A program made the translations under genes and the position numbers. Positions 7,979-16,480 of a stretch of DNA of 64,000 bases are shown here, piece after piece; position 1 is the stretch's first letter; each line of letters opens with the position of its first letter. The notes beneath the pieces were generated by a model. It had not been told where the DNA came from and ran no database searches. It saw only the letters and a list, made by a program, of their open reading frames with translations. Source of the stretch: Runella rosea (lineage in GTDB: Bacteria; Bacteroidota; Bacteroidia; Cytophagales; Spirosomataceae); the NCBI RefSeq assembly GCF_003325355.1, contig NZ_CP030850.1:6151001-6215000 (forward strand), read 5' to 3'.

Positions 7979-9352
7979 TCAATGGCGGTAGGGAATGAGT
8001 AAGGAGAAAAAAGTGGTTTGAGCGTGGGCATCCGAAGTGACTTTGATGTTGCCGTTGTGCAGTTTGGCAATCCGCTCTACCAACGACAACCCTACACCGT
8101 AACCTTTGATATTGGTTGTGTTATCGCTTCTGTAAAAGGGTTGAAATATATAGGGTAAATCTTTGGGCAAAATGACGGTTCCCGTATTGGTAAACCGAAT
8201 TTCAACGTTAGTTTCCATCGGAAATACATCGACTGCCACGGTTGAATCTGACGCAAACTTGCAGCCATTTTCCATCAAATTGACAATGGCGGTTTTCATA
8301 AGGTGCGCATTGGCTTTGACAATGAGCTGATTGTCGTCTTCAATCGTGCTCAGGAGTCGAACTTGTACTTGATAGGAAGGCTCAGCTTTGAGTAATAAAT
8401 CACGGGCTTCCCAGACGATTTCGTCAATCCGGATGTCGTTGTAAATCAAACTGCGGTTTTGGTCGTTTACTTTGGCCAGTTCGAGCAGGGTTTCGGAGAG
8501 TTGTCCCAAATCCCGAATATCCTCTCGTATAGATATCAGCGTTTGCCTGTATTCGGCTTCGGTTCGTTCTTTAAGCAAGGCCACGTCTAGTTGTGCCCCA
8601 ATGCGCATAAGGGGGTTCTTGAGTTCATGCGATACATTGGAAATGAACAAGTTTTGCAGCCTGAACACCTCACCGATGCGGTCCAGCAGTTTGTTGAACG
8701 TGCTGGTCAGTTGCCCCACTTCGTCGCGGGGATTTTGGACCGTCAAGCGTTGCTCCATCAGTTTAGGGTAAATTTGATTCACCTGTCCGATGGCATTGGA
8801 AACGGGTTTCATGGCCTGACCCGCAAAATACCAACCCGCAACAATCACCAACCCAATCACGCCAAAGTACATACCCGTCAAAATTCGCCAAAGGCTGTGC
8901 AGTTCTTCGTCGCCGTATTTGTCTTCGGCCCCCGCAATGCACACTACACGATTGAAGCGGTCGGTGTACACAATTCCGATGATTTTTGCATTTCCTTCGG
9001 AGAACTGAACTTCTTTTTCGAGCCTTATTTGGTCGAAAAGCTCGGGGGGGATGGCGTAGTAAAGGGTCTCATTGCTGGTATAAAGTTCTTCATTTTGGTG
9101 GTCATAGATGGTCAGGTTTTCGTTGTGCAATACATCGTAGTTGGTCTTATCAATCTTTCTAAGGAGCTTAGAATCAACGCCCTCTACTTTTACCAATAAC
9201 TCACAGGTGGTGATGGCTTTGTGCCGTAACCGTTTGTAAAACTCCTGCTCTACGTAGGTCATTCGTATCAAATAAATGGTAATGAATGCCATCAGCATAA
9301 TGGCCGATACGAGTAGCGCGAATTGCCCCGTGAGTTTGGTCCGAATCTGCAT
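7979..9352 (-). CDS. Sensor histidine kinase, HAMP-HisKA-HATPase
   Basis: A 457-residue membrane kinase with helices near residues 10-30 and 158-178 bounding a periplasmic sensor of about 125 residues. A HAMP-like linker follows, then the phospho-acceptor H242 in SNVSHELKNPL. The ATP-binding domain shows NLMENGCKFA (N box) and GYGVGLSLVERIAKLHNG (G box). The ATG directly abuts the stop codon of the response regulator gene (stop at 9353-9355, ATG at 9352), so the pair is translationally coupled. It is expected to autophosphorylate and pass phosphate to D51 of the regulator. The periplasmic signal is unknown. Confidence 0.92.
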   Translation of the reverse strand: MQIRTKLTGQFALLVSAIMLMAFITIYLIRMTYVEQEFYKRLRHKAITTCELLVKVEGVDSKLLRKIDKTNYDVLHNENLTIYDHQNEELYTSNETLYYAIPPELFDQIRLEKEVQFSEGNAKIIGIVYTDRFNRVVCIAGAEDKYGDEELHSLWRILTGMYFGVIGLVIVAGWYFAGQAMKPVSNAIGQVNQIYPKLMEQRLTVQNPRDEVGQLTSTFNKLLDRIGEVFRLQNLFISNVSHELKNPLMRIGAQLDVALLKERTEAEYRQTLISIREDIRDLGQLSETLLELAKVNDQNRSLIYNDIRIDEIVWEARDLLLKAEPSYQVQVRLLSTIEDDNQLIVKANAHLMKTAIVNLMENGCKFASDSTVAVDVFPMETNVEIRFTNTGTVILPKDLPYIFQPFYRSDNTTNIKGYGVGLSLVERIAKLHNGNIKVTSDAHAQTTFFSLLIPYRH

Positions 9353-10033
9353 TTATGCCTCCTGTTTGAGCACATAGCCTACGCCATAGTGCGTGTGGAT
9401 GAGTTTGACGGGAAAATCCCGGTCTATTTTTTTGCGCAAAAGGGTGATGTAGACTTCAATGATGTTTGTGCCTGTGTCGAAACGAATGTCCCAGATTTTT
9501 TCGGCAATGTCTACTTTAGACAGTACCCTTTCGGAGTTTCGTAGCAAAAATTCGAGCAGGGCGTATTCTTTGCCCGTCAATTCAATGCGTTGGCTACCGC
9601 GCGTTATTTCGCGGGTGGAAAGATTCATTTCGAGGTCGGCGTAGCGGAGCACGTTGGCGGTGACTGGCTCCGACTGAATGCGTTTGGTGACGACTTTGAT
9701 GCGGGCCAATAATTCCAAAAAATCAAAGGGTTTGACCAAATAATCATCGGCCCCCGCATCAAAGCCCACGAGCTTTTCTTCCAACGCTCCCAACGCTGTA
9801 AGCATGATGAACGGGGTACTGATACCCGCGCTTCGGAGTTCACGGCAAAGCTGCACGCCGTTGATGCCTGGAATGATGATGTCGGAGACGATGACGAAGT
9901 AGTCATTCCGACGGGCAAGCAGTTTTCCAATCGTGCCGTCGTAGGCAATATCTACCTCATATCCGTTCTCTTCGAGGCCTTTACGCAGCGATTGAATGAT
10001 TTTTATATCGTCCTCAATTAAAAGAATTTTCAT
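9353..10033 (-). CDS. OmpR-family response regulator
   Basis: A 226-residue regulator starting at the ATG at 10033 (MKILLIEDD); an upstream TTG in frame would add an implausible tail. The receiver domain has the acidic pair E7-D8-D9, the phospho-acceptor D51 in VSDIIIPG, the conserved TAL around residue 80 and K of KPFDFLELL. The C-terminal winged helix has ELTGKEYALLEFLLRN and the terminal HTHYGVGYVLK typical of OmpR/PhoB. It forms an operon with the downstream sensor kinase. The L,D-transpeptidase gene starts divergently 223 bases away and could be a target, though no operator repeat is obvious. Confidence 0.92.
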   Translation of the reverse strand: MKILLIEDDIKIIQSLRKGLEENGYEVDIAYDGTIGKLLARRNDYFVIVSDIIIPGINGVQLCRELRSAGISTPFIMLTALGALEEKLVGFDAGADDYLVKPFDFLELLARIKVVTKRIQSEPVTANVLRYADLEMNLSTREITRGSQRIELTGKEYALLEFLLRNSERVLSKVDIAEKIWDIRFDTGTNIIEVYITLLRKKIDRDFPVKLIHTHYGVGYVLKQEA

Positions 10034-10256
10034 GCAAACGGAATTGAATTTATAGGAGGGTGTGTGAGGAATTATCGTCAAAATTAAGCCAGAATCGTCA
10101 ATTTTGAACTATTTTTATACATAAATCAAACACCTACGCGTTGGAGTATATAATGGACTGATGGAACCAAACCCACGGAAAGCGGTGTTTTTTCAAAACT
10201 GTCGTGAAATAATAAAGGTAAAGTTGTGAAGTAAAAACTTAAAAAAAGAATAACGG

Positions 10257-11048
10257 ATGAAAAATGTGATGTTGGTAGTGAGCGCCTGTGTAACTGCTTT
10301 TGTGGCATTGGTTGGTTTTCAAAAGTTAGAACATCCTCTACAATTCTCCCAGTTTACTACCCAACATTTGGTAGATTCCACGCAACAAAAACCGGATTCT
10401 TTGCCCCAATGGCAACGGGTCTATAATTCGCTCCGCCTCAAAGAAGCGGGCCTCTCTCTCGAAGGTTTTCGGTATGCATGGGCGGGTTTTCAAAAGGAAA
10501 AGTTTACGAAATCCATTCTTGCCATTGCCGATTTTAGTCAATCTTCTCGCCACAAACGTTTGTACGTCATTGATTTAAAGGAAAATAAACTTTTGTACAA
10601 TACCTACGTGGCGCACGGCCGCAATTCGGGAGAGGAGTTTGCCCGTCAATTTTCCAACAAAAATTCTTCTTACCAATCCAGTTTGGGCTTTTACCGGGCG
10701 TTGAGTACCTACCAAGGTAAGCACGGATTATCGCTTAAATTGCAGGGCTTAGAAGAAAATATCAATCACCGCGCGCTGGAGCGGGCCATTGTGATGCACG
10801 GCGCAGACTACGTAAGCGAGGAGTTTATTCGGCGCACGGGCCGCCTAGGACGCAGTCAAGGCTGCCCAGCCGTATCTGTAGACGATACCAAAAAACTCAT
10901 TCCGCTGTTGTGCAATGGCGCAGGACTGTTTTTGTATTATCCCGATAATTCATACCTCAAAAATTCAAAGCTGTTGGCGGGTTTGGAGGAAGAAATTCAA
11001 ACTGATTTTCGTTCCCAACCATACACGTCGTTGAAAAATACCAACTGA
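10257..11048 (+). CDS. Murein L,D-transpeptidase catalytic-domain protein (periplasmic)
   Basis: A 263-residue exported protein with a short hydrophobic N-terminus (residues 4-20). The catalytic core lies at about residues 85-230. It has AHGRNSG near 119-125, H181 in VMHGADYVSE, and the nucleophile C203 in GRSQGCPAVS, the pattern of the YkuD-related 'murein L,D-transpeptidase catalytic domain' family. It probably forms or edits non-classical cross-links in peptidoglycan, or anchors proteins to it. Its 3' end overlaps the opposite-strand L,D-transpeptidase gene by 52 bases. It is divergent from the OmpR-type two-component operon. Confidence 0.82.
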   Translation: MKNVMLVVSACVTAFVALVGFQKLEHPLQFSQFTTQHLVDSTQQKPDSLPQWQRVYNSLRLKEAGLSLEGFRYAWAGFQKEKFTKSILAIADFSQSSRHKRLYVIDLKENKLLYNTYVAHGRNSGEEFARQFSNKNSSYQSSLGFYRALSTYQGKHGLSLKLQGLEENINHRALERAIVMHGADYVSEEFIRRTGRLGRSQGCPAVSVDDTKKLIPLLCNGAGLFLYYPDNSYLKNSKLLAGLEEEIQTDFRSQPYTSLKNTN

Positions 11049-12160
11049 CCCGCGTCGTTGATGTCGGCCCCTAGATACAGAATAAATACGGGCACTTTTT
11101 GCTTTAGTTTATCCGATTTTGGCTTCTGATTGGTGACAGGTTCATTGATAAAATCATCATCCAATAGGTGTTCTCCCGCCAAAAAATTGGCCAACTGCGC
11201 GGGGCTTTGCAACCGCACACAACCGTGGCTTCGCCAGCGTTGGTCGCTTACAAAAAGGGTACGAACATTGGTGTCGTGTAAATAAATCGCGAGCGGGTTT
11301 TTGATGTTTACTTTCATCAAACCCAGAGAATTATCTTCCCCATTGTCTTGCCGAAAACGATACTGGAAATTGTCTTCCGAGATTTCGTCCCAATTGATGG
11401 AGCGGGCATCTACGCTGTCGCCTTTGGTATCAATAACGGCCATTCCATTGTCTTCCAAATAGTCTTCATCCTCCCTGATTTTTGGCAACATTTCCCGGAG
11501 GGCGATGTTGGTCGGGACGTTCCAGTAAGGATACATAATGATGTTGGTGGCGTAGGTATCAATGCCAGGCGTGGGAGAATCCGATTTGCCCACAATCACC
11601 CGCATACTCAGTTTTTGGGCACCTGTTGAGTCAAATCCTTTCAAATACGCACCACGCGTATTGACCAGCACCATGCGTTCTGCCCCTTGCGCCTGTCGGT
11701 TCATCCAACGATAGGCGTTGAGCGACTCGGCAATAATGGCGGCACTGTCGGCCTGCCCGTTTTTGATAAATCGGGCGTAGTGGCTTTTTAGTTGAGAATA
11801 AACGGGAAATGAAGGCTCTAAACGCGCCAGAATGTCGTCAATGTTTTTGTTTTTACCTTCCACTACGTCCCAAGCCGCTTCACGAATTCGGGCCGAGTCG
11901 GGGAGTAAAACCTTTGCAGTATAGCGAATATAGCGCGGTTTGTGGCCATAGCTGATTTCTTCCAACAACCCCAAAGGGCCTTTTTTAGCGGCCCGTGCGG
12001 TATCAATTCCGATGGCGTGAGAATAGCTAAGTAGCGTTGCGTACGTCTTTTTGTCTTGTAACTTTTCCAGCAATAATTCTTCGGTTCTTTCTGGCTTACG
12101 ACAACTGTTAAAGATAAAAATAGAAAGCGAAAATAGGGTGTATCGAATGATTGGTTTCAT
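10997..12160 (-). CDS. L,D-transpeptidase lipoprotein (YcbB/LdtD-like)
   Basis: A 387-residue protein with a lipoprotein signal ending at C20 (IFIFNSC). The catalytic L,D-transpeptidase domain covers about residues 160-350. It contains YPYWNVPTNIA near 210-220, as in YcbB-type enzymes, H295 in IYLHDT, and the active-site SHGCVRLQ with nucleophile C314. The domain makes 3-3 cross-links between stem peptides. Compared with E. coli YcbB it is shorter and lacks a recognisable peptidoglycan-binding domain. It is convergent and overlapping by 52 bases with the other L,D-transpeptidase gene, so the two are unlikely to be transcribed fully at the same time without interference. Confidence 0.85.
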   Translation of the reverse strand: MKPIIRYTLFSLSIFIFNSCRKPERTEELLLEKLQDKKTYATLLSYSHAIGIDTARAAKKGPLGLLEEISYGHKPRYIRYTAKVLLPDSARIREAAWDVVEGKNKNIDDILARLEPSFPVYSQLKSHYARFIKNGQADSAAIIAESLNAYRWMNRQAQGAERMVLVNTRGAYLKGFDSTGAQKLSMRVIVGKSDSPTPGIDTYATNIIMYPYWNVPTNIALREMLPKIREDEDYLEDNGMAVIDTKGDSVDARSINWDEISEDNFQYRFRQDNGEDNSLGLMKVNIKNPLAIYLHDTNVRTLFVSDQRWRSHGCVRLQSPAQLANFLAGEHLLDDDFINEPVTNQKPKSDKLKQKVPVFILYLGADINDAGQLVFFNDVYGWERKSV

Positions 12161-12170
12161 AAAAAAGCGA

Positions 12171-12184
12171 TTTACTTAAGTAAA
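12171..12184. promoter_or_regulatory. Palindrome upstream of the L,D-transpeptidase gene
   Basis: TTTACTTAAGTAAA is a perfect 14-base palindrome 10 bases upstream of the ATG at 12160. It may be an operator or chance AT-rich symmetry. Confidence 0.2.
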
Positions 12185-12349
12185 GTGCAATCGTTTAAAT
12201 AGTCGTGCCAATACAAATAAATATAGATTAAAGAGTTGATAATAAGGGTGCTATGTTTCTTGCACGCGGGTGGTGTAGGGGGTGGGAATAAATAAAATGG
12301 GCAATTATTTCTACACTTTTCGAATGGGGAAATTTTGTGAATAGGGCAT

Positions 12350-12377
12350 AAAAAATGCCATGCTTTGGAGCATGGCA
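12350..12377 (-). terminator. Intrinsic terminator of the 166-residue protein gene
   Basis: TGCCATGCT (12356-12364) pairs perfectly with AGCATGGCA (12369-12377) around a 4-nt loop. On the minus strand it is followed by a run of T (TTTTTT, with 12350-12355 as complement). It lies 27 bases after the stop codon at 12404. Confidence 0.8.
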
Positions 12378-12403
12378 CATAGTATTTTGAGATGAATAAT
12401 GGC

Positions 12404-12904
12404 TCAGGAGGCTTGCTGGGCCGTAAAATAGCGTTTAAGCCACGTGGCATCAGCGCGTACTTTCCAGCGTTTCATCCATTGCGACTTTGTGGTAACGGTA
12501 TTGTCAAAAACGGTGGTGTCGGGCGCTAATTCTTCGGCGTTAACCGCGCTTTTAATACCCGATACAGGGATGCTTTGAAGTTCTCCTCGGTCGTCGATGT
12601 ACATCAATGAGCGGTCGAAAAAGTCGACGCCCAAACGCGGGCCGATTTCCTGCAACCAATGCACAGACTTGTCGATAGAACAGCCACTTGGCAGCTCTTT
12701 GCTTTCATCCACGGCAATGACAACAAACCGATTATGAAAGATTTTTCCCGACGCTGTGAGCTTCATGCCGTGGGCTTCCCACTCGTCCAAGGCGGCTTTG
12801 AGGGTTTCGGTGAGTGTTCCAACTTCGTCGTTGGTCAGCGGGCGATTTGCCTGATAAATCCAGACGCGCGCTTCAAAATCTATTTGATCGAAAGGAATAT
12901 ACAT
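12404..12904 (-). CDS. Conserved Bacteroidota protein of unknown function (often labelled ABC transporter ATPase)
   Basis: A 166-residue soluble protein starting at the ATG at 12904 (MYIPFDQIDF). The frame extends upstream through a heptanucleotide repeat without an ATG and I leave that out. Recognisable features are ARVWIYQANRPLT near the N-terminus, the acidic VDESKELPSGCSIDKSVHW in the middle and FFDRSLMYID after it. As I recall, Bacteroidota genomes carry relatives labelled 'ABC transporter ATPase', but there is no Walker A, signature or Walker B motif here, so that label is not supported by this sequence. The function is unknown. The gene ends at a strong intrinsic terminator. Confidence 0.7.
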   Translation of the reverse strand: MYIPFDQIDFEARVWIYQANRPLTNDEVGTLTETLKAALDEWEAHGMKLTASGKIFHNRFVVIAVDESKELPSGCSIDKSVHWLQEIGPRLGVDFFDRSLMYIDDRGELQSIPVSGIKSAVNAEELAPDTTVFDNTVTTKSQWMKRWKVRADATWLKRYFTAQQAS

Positions 12905-12958
12905 TGGTGAATGGTGATTAGTGAATGGTGATTGGTGAATTAGTGATTGGTGAATTAG
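12903..12958. repeat. Degenerate heptanucleotide tandem repeat
   Basis: About eight consecutive 7-8-base units fit CAC(C/T)A(A/T)T on the minus strand (ATTGGTG, AATGGTG, ATTAGTG on the plus strand). The array ends directly at the start codon of the gene at 12904 and forms most of its 5' leader. Confidence 0.75.
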
Positions 12959-13063
12959 GGTTGTCAAGTGTGGTTGTTGATTGCCAAGTTGTTGACTACC
13001 AGTTCATAAATATCTACTTTGTCCCTATTGCATGACTGCCTAATGACTATTTCACTAACTTTC

Positions 13064-13855
13064 TTATAAACCTTCGGCCTGCGCCACAAGTTCCGCCAAG
13101 TCAAATACTTTGACGGAGTCTTCTTTTTCTTTGTTTTTAACACCGTCGCTCATCATCACCATGCAAAACGGACAACCCACCGCAATTGTGTCGGCACCCG
13201 TGGCGAGGGCTTCTTCAATGCGCTCAATATTTACGTCTTTTTTCCCTTTTTCGGGTTCTTTAAACATCTGCGCGCCGCCCGCGCCGCAGCACAAACCTTT
13301 GGCTTTGGAGCGTTTCATTTCAATCAAATCGGCATCTAAAGCTTCCAGGACGGCCCTTGGTGCCTCGTAGACGTCATTGGCGCGGCCGAGGTAGCAAGAA
13401 TCATGAAACGTGATTTTACGGCCTTTGAACGTACCACCACCTTCGATTTTCACTTTGCCCGCGTTGATGAGTTGTTGCAAAAACTCCGAATGGTGAATCA
13501 CTTCGTAGTTGCCACCGAGGTCGGGATATTCGTTTTTGAGGGTGTTAAAGCAATGCGGACAAGCCGTTACGATTTTTTTGATGCCGTACATATCCAACAC
13601 TTGAATGTTGGACATGGCCTGCATCTGAAACAAAAACTCATTGCCAGCGCGGCGGGCGGGGTCGCCAGTGCAACCTTCTTCGGTGCCCAGCACGGCAAAT
13701 TTTATCCCTACTTTGTTCAGGATTTTGACAAAAGCAATGGTCACTTTTTTATAACGGTCGTCGAAGGAGCCCGCACAGCCGACCCAAAACAACACTTCGG
13801 GGGTTTCGCCAGCGGCGGCCATTTCGGCCATGGTTGGTACTTTTAGTTCGCTCAT
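13064..13855 (-). CDS. (Fe-S)-binding cysteine-rich (CCG) domain protein
   Basis: A 263-residue cytoplasmic protein with two cysteine-rich CCG domains, as in heterodisulfide reductase subunit B, GlpC and LutA/GlcF. The first half has WVGCAGSFDDR and, later, TACPHCFNTL. The second has FHDSCYLGR and LCCGAGGAQMF, with VGCPFCMVM close to the end. In this family the cysteines bind an unusual Fe-S cluster used in electron transfer from a partner dehydrogenase or ferredoxin-like subunit. The usual partner, a 4Fe-4S dicluster protein, is not next to it here. The genes either side are unrelated, so the electron partner is not visible. Confidence 0.85.
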   Translation of the reverse strand: MSELKVPTMAEMAAAGETPEVLFWVGCAGSFDDRYKKVTIAFVKILNKVGIKFAVLGTEEGCTGDPARRAGNEFLFQMQAMSNIQVLDMYGIKKIVTACPHCFNTLKNEYPDLGGNYEVIHHSEFLQQLINAGKVKIEGGGTFKGRKITFHDSCYLGRANDVYEAPRAVLEALDADLIEMKRSKAKGLCCGAGGAQMFKEPEKGKKDVNIERIEEALATGADTIAVGCPFCMVMMSDGVKNKEKEDSVKVFDLAELVAQAEGL

Positions 13856-14118
13856 TGATTTTTAGAATTGATGAAAAAAAGTGGGGGCTTGGTTTGATAA
13901 AGGTTAAAGTACAAAAGCTACACCGTGTGATTGACGCTTATTTTTCCTCTTTAAAACGCACGATGGAGGAACCTCAGAAAAAAGTAAAAATAGGCGTAAT
14001 TTGTTTTTTTGAAGCACGGTGAATGCGGTTATTTCACTAATCATTTGGATTTTTACCGATGCAAAGTCGGTAATTCTCCAAAATTTTCCAATGTTTGTCT
14101 AAAGATTCAATTTAACAA

Positions 14119-14736
14119 ATGAAAACAGTCTATAAATCGCACCCTTGGCACGGAATCCCCATCGGGGAAAAGGCCCCTGAAGTCGTGACAACCTTTATTG
14201 AAATTGTCCCGACCGACACGGTTAAATACGAAATTGATAAACTGACGGGTTACCTTAAAATTGACCGCCCTCAGAAATATTCAAATATTGTTCCGGCGCT
14301 GTACGGCTTTGTGCCCAAAACCTACTGCGGCGATGCCATCGCGGAGTTTGCCCGCCAGCAATCTGGCCGTAGCGACATCAAAGAAGGCGACGGCGACCCG
14401 CTTGATATTTGCGTGCTTTGCGAAAGCACCATCCCCCACGGTGATATCATTTGTCAGGCCATTCCCATCGGCGGTTTGCGGCTGATTGACAAAGGTGAGG
14501 CCGACGATAAAATCATTGCGGTCTTGAAAGACGACCTTTTGTACGGAAAATACAAAGACATCGCAGATTTGCCCCAAAGTGTGGTGAACCGTTTGCAACA
14601 CTACTTTTTGACGTATAAAAACTTACCAGGCGAGCCGATGACCTGCGAAATCGCCAACGTGTATGGTAGAGAAGAAGCCCACGAGGTGATTCGCAAATCC
14701 ATCACTGACTATTTGAATAACTTCGGGATGTTGTAA
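14119..14736 (+). CDS. ppa: Inorganic pyrophosphatase, family I
   Basis: A 205-residue soluble enzyme that hydrolyses pyrophosphate to phosphate, pulling biosynthetic reactions forward. The key metal-binding motif DGDPLDICVL is at residues 91-100. KYSNIVPALYGFVPKTYCGD (about 53-72) matches the substrate-binding region of soluble Mg2+-dependent pyrophosphatases. The N-terminal HPWHGI and the C-terminal length match the longer variant seen in Bacteroidota. It stands alone on the plus strand, divergent from the Fe-S protein, with no nearby gene that depends on it. Confidence 0.92.
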   Translation: MKTVYKSHPWHGIPIGEKAPEVVTTFIEIVPTDTVKYEIDKLTGYLKIDRPQKYSNIVPALYGFVPKTYCGDAIAEFARQQSGRSDIKEGDGDPLDICVLCESTIPHGDIICQAIPIGGLRLIDKGEADDKIIAVLKDDLLYGKYKDIADLPQSVVNRLQHYFLTYKNLPGEPMTCEIANVYGREEAHEVIRKSITDYLNNFGML

Positions 14737-14817
14737 ATCACAACTGCCTGTGCTTCTGGGAAGTGACCTATTGGAAAGTGTCAAGTCTAATTGGCACAAC
14801 CAATCGGTTATTTTCCC

Positions 14818-15366
14818 ATGAAGCAATCCATCGTTGATATAAATGATTTTTATCAAGCACCAGCGTTTTCCGCTTGTGTAAGTGAAACAACCAACGAATC
14901 GTTTCCTAAAATTAAACAAGTGTTTGAGTTGTCACTTGAATGTTTGTCGGTTTGCATCGCCAAACAAATGACTTACACCATCGGTAAACAACTTGCAACT
15001 GGCAAAATTATGAAAGCGGTGGTTGACAGCGAGTGTTTTCATCGTTTGCCTACGGCAGAGTTTCTGCATGAAATGTCCCGCGAAGGAGACCAAATGTTAG
15101 CGGGCATGTTGCCTAGTCAGAAAAGTTCCATCGTAGGTATTATCGTAGGATATACAAAAGTAAGAACGGCCACTGCTTCATTTTTGGTGGGCATAATGGT
15201 TTACCTTTTGGTTGCGCACATCCAAAAAGAGGCTCAAGTCCGTAAATGGGATATTCAGGAACTTTCTTTTTTTCTTTATCAACTGGTTGACGACGACATA
15301 ACTACCCAACTAAATCACAAGGATTTAGAAACCTTGGGCGTATCTTCACTTTTTATTAAATCTTAG
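14818..15366 (+). CDS. Hypothetical protein, 182 residues
   Basis: I do not recognise this protein. The first ATG in frame is at 14818 (MKQSIVDIN); a TTG at 14791 would add nine residues. The central part (about residues 105-150) is rich in Gly, Ile, Val and Leu and could form one or two membrane-associated helices (SSIVGIIVGY, FLVGIMVYLLVAHI). The rest is mixed polar helix. There is no Cys/His metal pattern and no catalytic motif. It lies 81 bases after ppa on the same strand and converges with the alpha/beta hydrolase gene 21 bases downstream. Base composition is like its neighbours. Confidence 0.6.
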   Translation: MKQSIVDINDFYQAPAFSACVSETTNESFPKIKQVFELSLECLSVCIAKQMTYTIGKQLATGKIMKAVVDSECFHRLPTAEFLHEMSREGDQMLAGMLPSQKSSIVGIIVGYTKVRTATASFLVGIMVYLLVAHIQKEAQVRKWDIQELSFFLYQLVDDDITTQLNHKDLETLGVSSLFIKS

Positions 15367-15387
15367 AATTTTTTAGCTTTATTTCCA

Positions 15388-16368
15388 TCATTTAAAGACG
15401 ATTTCTTTTAAAAAAATGTCCGTTTCGCGAAATACGCCTTCTAAGTCTTTGGAAGTAAAATGCGACGCAATTACGTGCTCACCCGCATTGGGAAACGCCA
15501 CTTTTCGCTTTTGAGCAGCGGGAGTTCCCAGTTCATCAAAGGCTTTGAGCATGGCTTCCACCGACACTACTTTGTCTTGATTTTCTTCATCTTTGTAATA
15601 ATACGCCATAAAAACGGGCATCTTTATTTTGGCAAACGTTTCTGGTTTTACAATGGCGTCCATCGTCTGTTGCAGGGTCATCACGCCGTTAGTGTGGTAG
15701 CGCGTTAGCCAGTAATTGGCGCGCTCAGGGGTATAATGCGTGAGATCGCGGTGGGAGCCGCCCAACAGTTGCAACAATTGCTTGCCCCAAGGCCCCGTTG
15801 CCACTTCCAATCCATTGACTTTGAAGCAAGGCGAATACAGCACAAGTGCTTTGATGTCAGGGTGTTCTGAAGCAATGTAAGAACTGAGCAATCCACCTGC
15901 CGAGCACCCGATGACAATGACACTGTCGCCGAGGGATTTAGCCACAGCAATGGCGTATTTTGCGCTAGATAGAAAGTTTTCGGGAGTCAAATTCTGAAAT
16001 GCGTCGGGACTTTTTACGCCAGCATCGTACAAGCGGGCCAGATAGAGATTACACCCGTATTTTTGGGCTAGTTGCTTATGTATCGGGTCGCCTTCTGCCC
16101 AACTGGCCCCAAAACCGTGGATATATACCATGCTGTACTTGGTTTTTTGCTTTTTGGCGGTATCGGCCCAAATGATGCGGGCTTCGTTGTCGGGTTTAAG
16201 CTCAAACTGTGATTCGGTTTCTTGAATGTCTTTTTCAAGTTGAACGACATCGGTCGTCACGCTTGTGAGGGTAGGAGATAACATGGCTTTTTCGGGACGG
16301 GGGCCGATAAAATAAATAATAACCAAGGCGACGAGCGTGATCCCCGTCCATTTAAGGAATTTTTTCAT
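15388..16368 (-). CDS. Membrane-anchored alpha/beta hydrolase
   Basis: A 326-residue protein with one N-terminal hydrophobic helix (residues 6-21) that anchors or exports it. The alpha/beta-hydrolase fold starts near residue 78 with YIHGFGASW (oxyanion-hole HGFG). The nucleophile elbow is GCSAGG with S156. The catalytic His is probably in GEHVIASHF near the C-terminus, and an acidic residue precedes it in KDEENQD. It is likely a serine esterase or lipase acting in the periplasm or at the membrane. The substrate is unknown. A candidate Bacteroidota promoter lies just upstream (16398-16430). Confidence 0.8.
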   Translation of the reverse strand: MKKFLKWTGITLVALVIIYFIGPRPEKAMLSPTLTSVTTDVVQLEKDIQETESQFELKPDNEARIIWADTAKKQKTKYSMVYIHGFGASWAEGDPIHKQLAQKYGCNLYLARLYDAGVKSPDAFQNLTPENFLSSAKYAIAVAKSLGDSVIVIGCSAGGLLSSYIASEHPDIKALVLYSPCFKVNGLEVATGPWGKQLLQLLGGSHRDLTHYTPERANYWLTRYHTNGVMTLQQTMDAIVKPETFAKIKMPVFMAYYYKDEENQDKVVSVEAMLKAFDELGTPAAQKRKVAFPNAGEHVIASHFTSKDLEGVFRETDIFLKEIVFK

Positions 16369-16397
16369 CTGGTTTTTAAAGGTTGATAGGAAGGATA

Positions 16398-16430
16398 CAA
16401 ATGTAAGGAAAGCATTAGTTTAAGGGACAA
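16398..16430 (-). promoter_or_regulatory. Candidate promoter for the alpha/beta hydrolase gene
   Basis: On the minus strand TTG (16428-16430) and TACATTTG (16398-16405) are separated by 22 bases, slightly longer than the usual 19-21. It would give a leader of roughly 25 bases before the ATG at 16368. Confidence 0.35.
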
Positions 16431-16480
16431 AATTGCTTTAAATAATAGTTGCGTTTTTGTCATAAACATATCTATTCTAT

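Noticed and set aside
8591-9199. A 202-codon open frame antisense to the histidine kinase
   Set aside because: The kinase motifs on the other strand are complete, and the antisense product is low in recognisable structure.
12903-12958. The heptanucleotide array as a CRISPR
   Set aside because: Units are 7 bases with no spacers.
12404-12967. N-terminal extension through the heptanucleotide repeat
   Set aside because: It would begin at TTG and encode low-complexity His/Ser/Gln sequence; the ATG at 12904 fits the conserved start.
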